Assembly (NCBI GenBank): GCA_009733775.1
Contig: WOGZ01000331.1
Location: 1-35,560, forward strand
Direction: 5' to 3'
Length of the DNA stretch: 35,560 bases
Source: Alectoria sarmentosa
Lineage: Eukaryota; Ascomycota; Lecanoromycetes; Lecanorales; Parmeliaceae
Below, piece by piece: positions 1-10,200 of the stretch; the stretch's first letter is position 1, and each line of letters opens with the position of its first letter. Below the pieces are notes generated by a model. It had not been told where the DNA came from. It ran no database searches and worked only from the letters and a program-made list of their open reading frames with translations. The position numbers were made by a program, and so were the translations under genes.

Positions 1-3000
1 TTATATATATAAACGATTTTTAAATAATTATATATAAATTAATCGTGTATTTTTTGAATAATAATCGTGTATATAAATTTAAATATTTATAAGCGATTTT
101 TATAATAAAAAATATCGTTTATAATAGCGCATTTATTAAATGTGATATCTCTTAATTTCTTTTTATCATTAATGATTATTTCGCGTATTTCGTTATATTC
201 GTTATCGACTTTATTTATTTCGAACATTTTATAATAAAAAGAATTATTGATAATATTGATCTCGAATTCGATATTATCGAGATTTAAATGATTTAATATA
301 AAAATGATTTGATGTTGTTGTTTGAGTCGTTCATTAATAAGATTAATAAATTTATATTCAATTATTTGAATAAAAGCATTAATTTTGAAATTTTGTGATC
401 TCGAACGATAAATGATTTTAATGTTATATTCGAATAATATATTAAAATATTTAATTTAATAACGATTCAAGTCACGTTTTTTAATAAAGTATATAAGATT
501 TTTGTGATTCGTGAATATTTTAATCGAAATGTTAATATATTTCAATTTAAATCGTTAATGTTTTAAATATTAAATAATAATAAATAATTTCTTATCGTAG
601 ATTTAATAATTGCATTCGATCGAAGTTAGGTTTTTGTTATAAAAATTTATTGAATATAATATTTTCTCATCGTTATATTATGATAATATTTTTTCGTTAA
701 CATAATCGAAAGAATTCGTTTTTAGAATTGTTTTTTTAAATTTATCGAAATGTCGTAAAATAAAAGCTCGTGTAACGTTAATTTTTAATTAAATAAAGAC
801 TTTTTGATAGGCGAGTAATTATTCGTAAATGACATCTTTTTTTATAAAATGAATCATCGATTTGATTATTTTCGAAAAGTTTTTTATAAATCTTTTATAA
901 AAATTATAAAAGTCGATAAAGGTTTATATTTGCTTTAAATTTATAAATTTCATTTAATCGATGACGATTTATATTTTAATCAAATTCATTTATAATTCAT
1001 CAATAAATATTAATAAATTTAAAAATTTGATTTTTTGTATATGAAGTTCGCATTTGAAAATGTTTATTTATAAATCGATTTTTCGTAACTTTTAAAGAAT
1101 TAATCAAATATGTTGAACGTGTTTCTTTTTAATTTTATTGTAAATAAAAATATTATTTAAATATATTCAATAAAAGTTATTTAAATATTCGAAGAGAATA
1201 TCGTTTATGTATTGTTGATAAATAATAAAATCATTTATTAATTTAAATGAAAACATTCGATATTTATATGTTTTAAAAAATGTGATAAATGTAATAAAGT
1301 TCTCGTTATTTAAATGTATTCGAAATTTATTGAAAATAACGATAATATTAAGTCGTGTAAAATATTTATAATTTTATATTTTTGTTAAAATCTTATTTAT
1401 TAATGAAATAAGATATCGATTTCTTTTGATAATAACGTTCAATTTTCGATAATTTACATAAAATCGTAAACCTTCATTTAATTTTTTAATAAATAAAACA
1501 AATAAGGCGAATAAAGTGTGATTAAATATAATAAATCTTTTTTTTAAATGTTCGTTTAAATATTTCTTAACTTGTTCGAGTTTATGATTTGATAATAAAT
1601 AAATTCGATTTTTAGATAACGAACTTTTATTTGCTCTCTCAGCGAATTTCAATTTGTGATTATAAAAATAATGTGAAAATAATATGTTCATTTATGATTT
1701 ATTAAAAACATTCGCGTAATTATGATAATTTATAGGAAATTTATTAAGCATTTTTTGAAAAGTGAGGGTTTCAACATTATTAATTTAAGCGTTTTTCGAT
1801 ATATATAATTTATAATATTTTTTATATTTGATTTCGAAGTCGTATAAATATGATTTACTAATCGATATGCGATTATCTCGTTATAATTGTGATATAATTT
1901 CGAAAGATTCATTGAAAATATCGTAAATCTTATTCATTATCAAAGAAAAGAGTTTTTTTTTTTTGTTTTAAATTAAATAATAATAAATCGGTGCGTTAAT
2001 TTTAACAATATTGATGAGATTAAACTTTTTAATCATTTTTTCTTTAAATATTTTAAGTGTTAATGTTGATCTTTTTTTATTTAAAATGTCTTTAAAATAA
2101 TTTATATCGAAAGTATTTTTATTCGATTCATTTTTAATAATAAATTTAAAAAATCGTGTAATGATAACAAATAATGTTTTTGATAAAAACGATAAATTCT
2201 TAAATGCTAATGTTTTATTATCGTCATATTCACATTATTTAAATATAAATAATATTTTATCTTTTAACATATCGAGTACGATTTCATATTTATTTATTCA
2301 TGACTTTTCGAAAATTAAATCGTGTTATTTTAACGAAATGATAAAAATAAAGCAAGATTCTTTTTTGTAATTATATATATTTAAAGTAAATAAAAGATAA
2401 TAAATAATAAGTTGTTTAAACAATCGCTTATTATAATTTTATAATAATTTTGATTTGAAAAGAAAATAAAATTCGATTTATAAACGTTTATATATTTCGA
2501 ATATAATAATTTTATTAATAACGATATAAACTTCGATGTATTCGCAATTTATAAAAAAATTCGTAACTATCATATATCGATTTTATAATAATAACGTAAT
2601 TGTTATTCGAAAGAGACGACGTGTTAAAGAATCATTTAAAATATTCGTTAAACACATATTTGTATTATTTTTTATCGTGATTTTAAAAGAGATTAATCTT
2701 TTCTCGAATCATTCGAAAAGTTTTATAAATTATCGTTATCGTTATTATTCATTTTTATAGCATGCACTCGAACAATTTTTTTATTCGATTGAAAATAATT
2801 ACGTTTAATGTGTTCAGCTTGATTGTAATTATAATATATAAGTTTTTTAATATCGATTTCGATTTTAACTTTGATAAATGAAATCGATGTAATGAATTTT
2901 ATAAATGTTATTATAATGTAAATAATTTTCGTTATTGTTAAAATAATTGATTTTTTTATAAAAAATACAATTTTAAATATGAATATCTTAAACTTTTTTT

Positions 3001-4878
3001 CATATTCAGCACGTTAAATGTTATTCAATTTTCATAAATATTTTTTGATAAATGTTAATTAGTTAAAATCTTTATATGCGTTTTAATTCTTTTATAAATC
3101 TTCACGAATCTTCAAACGTAAATGTCATATTATATTGTTTTTATTTTTATTAATAACTTAATCAAGTCGAATAAAATCGACGTAAAATTTTATAAAAGAT
3201 ATGTTATTTTGTTAAAGTGAGTTATATTAACGTTTCGCATTGTTTTATCAATCAAAATTTTCGTGAATGTTAATTAAATCATTTATTATTTCTTTATAAA
3301 ATTGATATGAATTTGAATAATTTCTCAATTAACGTTTTATGATCTATTTTGAAGCTTTTTTTTTTAATTTAAAAATGATATAAGCTAACTTAAATTTAAT
3401 AATAAAATATTAATTATAATTAATAATAAATTTGTGATTTATTTTAAAAGATTAATCGTTTTATATAAGATTTTTTTCATTCGTAAAGATAAAAAAAGTT
3501 AAATAATTTGAAAGATTTATTCTTTTTTAATATAAGTCGATTTTTGAATATATTATAAAAAAGTTCATTCTTTGAATTCTTTTTTAATGATTAATATTTT
3601 ATTGTATTAATTTTTCGTTATAATTATGTTATTTACTTTTATTAATTATAAACGATATTATTCGCTTACTCAATTATAAATTTAAATTAATATAAAAAAT
3701 TTATGATCTCGTTTTTGTTGATAATAATTTTATAAAAACGAATTGAAAATTCGCGAAAGTCGTTTCGTTTAAAACGAAGTTGATTTAATATATTAAAAAA
3801 CTTTTTAAATATAGCTTTCGCTCAATGTAATAATTGCTTATTAATAAAAATGTATTATAAATTCGATTTATGTTGTTGAGAGAGGTTTTCAAATATAACT
3901 GAAATACGATGTGATTTGGTTTTATTTAAGAGATTTTGAATATGATTTATTTATTTTATTTCGATAAAGGTTATCGATAAAGAAGAAAACAAAAAAAAAA
4001 AAAAAAAAGATTTAAACATTTCGAAAAATGTAATATTAAGAAATATTGTGATAAAGAAAAGTTTTAATATTTTTCACTTGATATATTTGATAATTTTCGT
4101 ATAATAAAGAAATTTAATTTAATATATAAAAAATAATAAAGAGTGTTATTTAATCGTTTATTCATTTATTAAACTTTTATGATAATAATTTTCATTAAAT
4201 AACGTCTTTTCAATTTCGCCATTTATGTAAAAAATATTTATTATATCGTTATCGATTTCGTGCGAGAAAACTTGATAATGCGAAATGAAAAAGAAATTTT
4301 TTGAAAGGTTATAAAATCGTGGTTTTTTATTCGATAATAATGTCGTGAAAGATTTAAATACCTTTAATAATGATTTTTTGAACGATATAATCGATGTTAT
4401 TTTAACTTAAATTATATAAAAATGATATATGATTATTTCTTTCAATTCGTTAATTAAACGAATGTTTTAATATCTTTTTTATATTCGTTATTATTGATAA
4501 AACGAATCGTTATCTCGATGCGAATTATTTGAATTTCAATTATTATAAATGATTTAATTTAAAGATACGATATTTTAATAATTTTTATATTTTAATAAAG
4601 TCTCTATCAGCACGATTTTTTGAATTCGTTAATTAATATAAATAAAGTAAGTGAAATAACTTAGTTGTAATGTTAAAATTAATATAAAGTTATATTATAT
4701 AAGTGTATTAAATAAGACAATTAAGTGAGAAGAAAATATATATATAAAAAAAACATTTATATAAAAACAAATGTTTTTATCAAGACACGCTAAGTTCAAT
4801 CGAGTAATGTTAAAGAAATGTGATATTAAAGAAAAGTTAACTTTATTAAAAATGTAAAATACGCTCATAATAAAGATT
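1..4878. repeat. AT-rich RIP-like decayed repeat block, left flank
   Basis: The block is almost entirely A and T, and many of the remaining C and G bases sit in CpG. No intact gene is present; short open frames are Asn/Ile/Lys/Phe/Tyr-rich, as expected when transposon DNA is mutated C-to-T and G-to-A. A minus-strand gypsy pol relic is readable at about 541-1912. I recognise nothing specific between about 1912 and 4878, which would hold gag, protease and the 5' LTR if the gypsy copy was complete. The block continues off the left edge. Confidence 0.85.
541..1912 (-). pseudogene. Ty3/gypsy retrotransposon pol relic (RT-RNase H), RIP-degraded
   Basis: The minus-strand reading carries recognisable Ty3/gypsy polymerase segments in the right order. 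A pre-RT linker lies at about 1912-1690. At about 1691-1374 come the RT N-terminal motifs, including 'LFIKKLNEGLRFYVNYRKLN', which matches the gypsy VLFVKK..G.LR.CVDYR.LN block. At about 1230-1130 the reading 'YINDILFEYLN' is followed by 'YLNNIFIY', the decayed YLDDILIY catalytic motif with Asp changed to Asn by G-to-A mutation. At 600-541 an RNase H motif reads 'YDKKLF'. In-frame stops and frame breaks are abundant. Integrase would lie off the left edge. The element is dead; the gypsy assignment rests on motif order and is fairly secure. Confidence 0.72.
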
Positions 4879-4883
4879 ATTAA

Positions 4884-5210
4884 TGTTGTTTAAACTCATT
4901 TATTAAATAATAAACTCGCTTATATTGATAATACGAAAAACTTATGTGAATCATATGAGTTCGGCAAATGATTATAAAAATAGTATTTTTAAGTTCGTCA
5001 CTTTTCGATATAAAACTTATAAGAATTCGATAATTGTCTGAGTTCGATTTCGGAGCCTCTTTATTTTATATAAATTAAATCATAATCGCCTTTATGCTTT
5101 TCTTTTTATGTTATTTAAATACGATTATTATCATAATTATAACCGTAATTTATTATTATTAAAACTATTCGACTATTAATTATTTCGCTTCACAATTTAT
5201 TTTTATAATA
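4884..5210 (+). repeat. Copia 5' LTR, heavily RIP-mutated
   Basis: This 327-bp copy aligns end to end with the 3' LTR at 9799-10124. The differences are overwhelmingly C-to-T and G-to-A in this copy, with a few indels. It begins TGTTGTTTAAAC where the intact copy has TGTCGTTTGAAC, and it ends AATA where the intact copy has AACA. The boundaries are supported by the flanking target duplication and by the primer-binding site that follows directly. Confidence 0.88.
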
Positions 5211-5223
5211 AATTATAAACTCG
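5211..5223 (+). other. Primer-binding site, probably half-tRNA-iMet type
   Basis: The bases immediately after the 5' LTR read AATTATAAACTCG. Allowing G-to-A decay, this corresponds to the complement of the anticodon arm of initiator methionine tRNA (CTCATAA core). That half-tRNA priming mode is known for Drosophila copia and yeast Ty5. The sequence itself is visible; the unmutated form and the tRNA identity are inferred. Confidence 0.55.
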
Positions 5224-6086
5224 ATTAATTTATTTATTAAATAATTATATTATTGTTTTAATAAAACGAGATATAATATTCGTCGATCGAGAAACGACGT
5301 TATCAAACTTTTACATCATTAAATAAAATTTAAATTTATCAGATAAAAAGCTTATAGCATTTATTAAAAAAAATAAAAATAAAATATTGAAAATCGATTT
5401 AAACGATTTAAACAAATCGTTATTAAAGCATTTATATATTAAGCTATTTATTTTAAAAACCTATAATCATAATAATTAAATTTAAATTTATAAAATGTTT
5501 TTTATAAAGCGTGATATATGAGGCATTATAAAAGATATTAAAAAATGCTTAAACGATGATAAAAAAACACAATTAAATGCTTATAAATTATTAAATAATT
5601 ATTATATTAATTATTAATGTGAAAAAAACGCAATAAAGTTATGTGAATAATATAAATTTATTCAAAAACGTATAAAACGAATTGAAACGATTTCATAAAA
5701 TGAATAACAAAAAACGTTTATTATTTATATTATAACGATTTTTCGATTATATCAAAGATAGCGATAAATTAATTAATAAAATAATAATAATTTTAAAGTA
5801 ATTAAGCGATGAAATTTATAATTTTATATTAAATGTAAAGTTATCGAATATATATTATATAATTATAATCGTGAATATATATTAAAAAAACGAATACGAT
5901 ATAACGAAACACATTTTAAATCAAATCGATATTTTTATTATAACATTAATCTTAAAACAATTTCGAATGATAAAATAAAATATTAAACGCAAAGACAATT
6001 TAAACATTATTAATATAAAAAAAAATTATGATAACAAACAAGATCAAAGAGATCGCTCGAAAAACAATAATCTCGTAAACGTTAAA

Positions 6087-6132
6087 TGCTTTAAATGTGA
6101 TATAAAAAAATCATTACAAATCGAATTACTTT
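6087..6132 (+). pseudogene. Copia gag CCHC zinc-knuckle relic
   Basis: The reading 'CFKCDIKK' continues, after a 1-nt frame change, as 'HYKSNY'. This is the C-x2-C-x4-H-x4-C nucleocapsid knuckle of copia Gag with its last Cys changed to Tyr. The frame change shows that indels accompany the transitions. The surrounding gag region (about 5224-6600) has no other segment I can identify. Confidence 0.5.
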
Positions 6133-6630
6133 AATTTCAAAAAAGAAGAGAAAGAAACGAACAAAATTAATATCTCACGATCAAAAAATGATTATAAAAT
6201 TTTCAATAAATTCACAATTCGCCTTTTTAAATAAAAAAACAAAGTCGCTATTATAGCGAAAAAAGAGAATAATAATATAAAAAATATATCTCGCAAAAAA
6301 CGTGTTTAAATAATTACACATTATAAACATATCACGAAAATTCTCAAATAAATCATCGACTCGAAAATCACATATTATATAATATTTAAAAGAACTTATT
6401 CGTTAATATAATTCACTATAATGAAATAATGAAATTCGATAATTAAAACGAATTATTATATAAAATTATAAACGATATTCGTATATGAGTTGATCGTTAA
6501 ACACAAATTTTGAAGAATATATTTTATATATCGAATATAAAAGTCAATCTACTATCTATTATCGCTTTTAATAAACGTAAATTTTTAATATATTTCGATA
6601 ATCAAATAATACGAATTATTAATAAAAAAA

Positions 6631-7347
6631 ATGAATAATATCGTCACTTTTAATTATGTGAAAAATAATCTTTACGAATTAATTGATTGCAACTTTAATA
6701 AAACATTTATATCGATTAATCGAATAATCGCAATCATTACGAAGATTTTATTTAAACGTAAATATTTTTTTTTTATAACATTCGAGCTGATATATCAACG
6801 ATTTGATTATTTAAAAATATATAAATTGAAAAATTTACATTTTCATGCTTATGAAATAAATCGATTTAAGATTTTAAAAGATTTTAATTGCGACGTGTGT
6901 GATGTTATAAAGATAATTAAAATTATTAATAAAAAACCTCGTATAAAGATTACGATATTAATAACAAAAATATATATCGACTTTTAAGATAAATTTTTTA
7001 TCGATAACATCAAAAGAGAATATATATATTTCGTATCGTTTATTAATAAAATAATTAAATAAACGATAATATAATCTATCGCATTTAAAATCGAAATTCA
7101 TAATTTTTTGATTCACGAGATTAAATATATATTAATTAAAAATAAGAAATCGATAATATACATTCGTATTAATAATGCATTAAAATATAAGATCATCAAA
7201 AAGAAATTACGCGATATAAATGTTTATATAAAGTTTATCTTTATTTATATCGCATATCAAAATAAAATTTCGAAAAAATTCAATAAAACGATAATTACGA
7301 TAATTAAAACAATATTTATACAATCGAAATTATTATTATTTTTTTAA
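6631..7347 (+). pseudogene. Copia pre-integrase and integrase relic
   Basis: Two open stretches, 6631-6987 and 7108-7347, are readable. The first contains 'RFDYLKIYKLKNLH' and 'CDVCDVIKI', matching the GAG-pre-integrase zinc-binding region (normally a ..H..LGH......C..C pattern). The second contains 'INNALKYK' in place of the catalytic DN.GE.. segment and 'YQNKISKKFNKTI', the decayed QNGV.ER.NRTI signature of copia integrases. Catalytic Asp and Glu codons have been lost or shifted, so this is non-functional. Confidence 0.75.
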
Positions 7348-8373
7348 ACAAAAGCGATAATATACGCGTGTCACATTTATAATAAACTTTTTAATAAAAA
7401 AAGTAAATCATTTAAAAAATAATAAACAAAAATAATATTAAATTTTAATAATGAAAAGATACTTGAATACGTGTATAAAATGTTTTTATTTAAAAAATAA
7501 CGACGAAGCAAGCTATATAGCGTGAATAATTTGAAAATATATATTAAATATTATTTAAAAATTCAATATTATGTTTAAAAGTCTAATAAAAACCGATTCG
7601 AATAATTTACGAATGTGATTTTTTACGAACATCGAAAAGGCTTAAAATTGTTATTTGAAAATTTATTTTCGAAATTCGATTTCGTGCGTGTAAAGATAGC
7701 ATTTATATTATTTAATAATAACGATATTATTAATAATATCGTCGAAATAATGAATAAATATATATTTAACGATAACGATGATTAAAAGAATAATAAAGTC
7801 TCAATTAATAACATCACATCGTCGTTAACAAATAAATAAAATAACGATTTAAAAAAAATTATATCAAAAGGAGATTCTCATTAAGCAATTTTCAATCATC
7901 ATAAAAAAGATTCGCAATCTCGTTTATTAAATAATAATAATAAGAGATTTTTTTTTTCGCAATTAATGAGATCTCGAAGGTTTTAAATATTATTTTAAAT
8001 AAAAATCGAATAATCGAAATTTCGACTTTTTAAATCGAATTTAACTCGATTTTAAATGCTATTATTATAAACTCAACATTTATTCTCATATTAAAAAATA
8101 ATATACGACGCTTTATAAAGCTTATAATTACATTTATCAAATTATCGCGTATTTATAAAACGAATAATCGTATAAAATTCGATGAAATCTTTAATTTTAA
8201 AAATTAAACACACATCGCATAATATCGAGTTTACGATTTATAAAAAAGTTATTAACGAATTTAATACGTTTAAATGAAAATTTGTTATCATTAAATAAAT
8301 TATCGATTTAATAATTAATGATACTTGAAAGCTCAATAATTTATTTATCGAACGTAAACTTATTAATTATAAA

Positions 8374-8940
8374 TGAGTGTTTAAGATTAAATATAATTTC
8401 GATAAAATTATCGATTAATATAAAATAAAACTAATTGCTCGAGAATATTCATAAATGAAAAAAATAAATTACGACGAAACGTTCGCATTTATTTTCAAAT
8501 TTGAATTATTGAAATTATTATTCGCTTTAACAATCTATATAAATTTATCAATTTATTAAATAAACGTTAATAACGCGTATTTTAACAACGATTTATATAA
8601 CGAAATTTATATAATAATATTATTTAAATATTTAAATGCTATTAATAATAAAGTGCTTCGCTTATTAAAAAAATAATACGATTTCAAACAATTAATTTAT
8701 ATTTGAAATATAAAATTCGAAAAAATCATCATTAAAATAAGATTTAAATCTATATTTTCGAATAAATGTATTTATATTCGAATCACAAACTCAGAGCTAA
8801 TTATCATCGCCCTTAATATTAACGATATTTTTATTTTTATTATAATCGAAATTTTAATAAACATTATTAAAAACAATATTAAAACATTTTTCAAAATAAA
8901 AGATTTTGATTTAATTAATAAGATACTCGATATTTAAATA
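8374..8940 (+). pseudogene. Copia reverse transcriptase relic
   Basis: One frame gives an almost continuous, stop-interrupted copia RT. It reads 'VFKIKYNFDKIID', then 'LIAREYS' (LVARGYSQ), 'INYDETFAFIFKFELLKLL' (YDETFAPV.....LR.LL) and 'INVNNAYFNNDLYNEIYI' (..DV..AYL.G.L.EEIYM). Near 8803-8840 the catalytic YVDDILIF motif reads 'NINDIFIF'. Reverse transcriptase downstream of integrase confirms the copia class. Losses such as G-to-N and D-to-N are those expected from G-to-A mutation. Confidence 0.82.
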
Positions 8941-9309
8941 TATCATATTATTATTATCTTAATTTTTGATTAATTATAATACGTCAAAAAGATTTTTCAC
9001 GAATATAAAATGAAATAATGCATTTCGATTGTTACATTATTCGATAAATACGAAATAATCGAAATTACGCGTTTTAATAAAAAACGCATTAATTAATTAA
9101 ATTATTAAAAACGCATTAAAAATCTTATATATCTTATAATTAATATACGATTTAACTTAATTTTTGCGATTGATAAATTAAATTAATTTTATCATAATTT
9201 TATTATGCGTTATTTAAATGTAATTAATCGAATATTTAAATATATCGTCGATATTATTAAATATAATTTACGATTTCATAAAAAAAAAACCCTTATCGCT
9301 TATTCAAAT

Positions 9310-9768
9310 TCGATTTATAATAACGATAAAACGAATAAAAAATTCATTTATAAATATATTTTATTACGAAATTAAGCGACTTATATTTGAAATAATAAAA
9401 AATAAAGAAATGTTATTACATTTATTATTAAAATTAAATACATTATTTTTATTAAAATTATTAAGATAATCATATAAATTATATAATAACTTTAAAAATT
9501 ATATTTTCGAACTTTTGAAAACGATTCGATTCGTTTATTCGATAATAACAAAAATTAATTTATTCTCGTTAAAAATTTTAAATATTATTAACGCATTAAA
9601 CATATCGATATTCAATATTATTACGTATAAAAAATCTTAATCAATAATGAAATTATCATAGATTTCGTATTTATAAACGATTAAATCGCAGATATATTCA
9701 TTAAATCTTTAATTAAATAAATCTTTAAACGATGTAAGCGATTAATGAATGTGTATAATCTTCATTAA
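9310..9768 (+). pseudogene. Copia RNase H and pol C-terminus relic
   Basis: Near 9335-9375 the frame reads 'KFIYKYILLRN', the decayed K.IDI.YHF.RE motif of copia RNase H. Near 9680-9768 it reads 'IADIFIKSLIK' followed by 'IFKRCKRLMNVYNLH' and a stop, matching the conserved D.LTK.L... tail that closes copia pol. The stop falls about 20 bp upstream of the polypurine tract, which is the expected spacing. Confidence 0.65.
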
Positions 9769-9787
9769 TCAAAATAAGCGAATTCAT

Positions 9788-9798
9788 GAAGAGGGAAT
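9788..9798 (+). other. Polypurine tract of the copia element
   Basis: The sequence TGAAGAGGGAA ends immediately before the TG that opens the 3' LTR. A purine run in this place is the second-strand primer site of LTR retrotransposons. It is the first stretch at this end that looks unmutated, so it lies very near the RIP boundary. Confidence 0.75.
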
Positions 9799-10124
9799 GT
9801 CGTTTGAACTCACTCATTAGATAATAGACTCGCTTATATCGGTGATATGAAGGACCCATATAAATCATATGGGTTCGGCAAATGATCATGGGAGTAATAC
9901 CCCTGAGTTCGCCACATTTCGGTATGGAACCCATAGGAATTCGGTAGTTGTTTGGGTCCGATTTCGGGGCCCCTTTGTCCTATATAGACTGGATCATGGC
10001 CGCCTCCATGCTTTTCTCTTTATGCTGTTTAGACACGATCATTACCATAGTCATAGTCATAATTTACTACTATTGAGACTACTCGGCTACTAGTTATTCC
10101 GCTCCGCAATCTGTTCTCGCAACA
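9799..10124 (+). repeat. Copia 3' LTR, essentially unmutated
   Basis: This 326-bp LTR has normal base composition, begins TGTCGTTTGAAC and ends GCAACA. It is followed by the GTTAG duplication at 10125-10129. It matches the decayed 5' LTR base for base apart from RIP-type changes in that copy. Because the two LTRs were presumably identical at insertion, this copy gives the ancestral state. It ends 76 bp before the beta-mannosidase start codon. Short open frames inside it are fortuitous. Confidence 0.9.
9979..9988 (+). promoter_or_regulatory. TATA-like element in the 3' LTR
   Basis: CCTATATAGA lies about 180 bp into the LTR and about 220 bp upstream of the beta-mannosidase ATG. It is the natural candidate for the retrotransposon's own core promoter. 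In the decayed 5' LTR the same place reads TTATATAAAT. Use by the downstream gene is an inference from position. Confidence 0.4.
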
Positions 10125-10200
10125 GTTAGCATCTGAGGCAAAAGACAACCCGTACGACTGATCTTGTCTCGTGTACTTTCTTTTTGACGCGAAAATAATC

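Larger units (their letters stand above)
4879..10129 (+). mobile_element. Ty1/copia LTR retrotransposon with flanking target duplications
   Basis: A single insertion is delimited by two related LTRs (4884-5210 and 9799-10124). The flanking 5-mers are ATTAA on the left (4879-4883) and GTTAG on the right (10125-10129), identical apart from two G-to-A changes. The interior holds, in order, a gag zinc-knuckle relic, the pre-integrase and integrase regions, reverse transcriptase, RNase H and a C-terminal tail. Integrase before RT defines Ty1/copia rather than Ty3/gypsy. A primer-binding site and a polypurine tract sit in their canonical places. Everything up to about 9.77 kb is heavily mutated and full of stops, so the element cannot be autonomous. 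It may be nested in older repeat DNA on its left. Confidence 0.9.

Noticed and set aside
2161..2760. Short plus-strand frames in the left AT-rich block as possible small genes
   Set aside because: Composition is that of mutated repeat DNA and the residues are almost all N, I, K, F, S and Y; no start context or conservation signal is visible.
1..9770. Mitochondrial DNA insertion as the reason for AT-richness
   Set aside because: The readable relics are copia and gypsy pol, and LTR comparison shows directional C-to-T and G-to-A change; no mitochondrial gene motif was seen.
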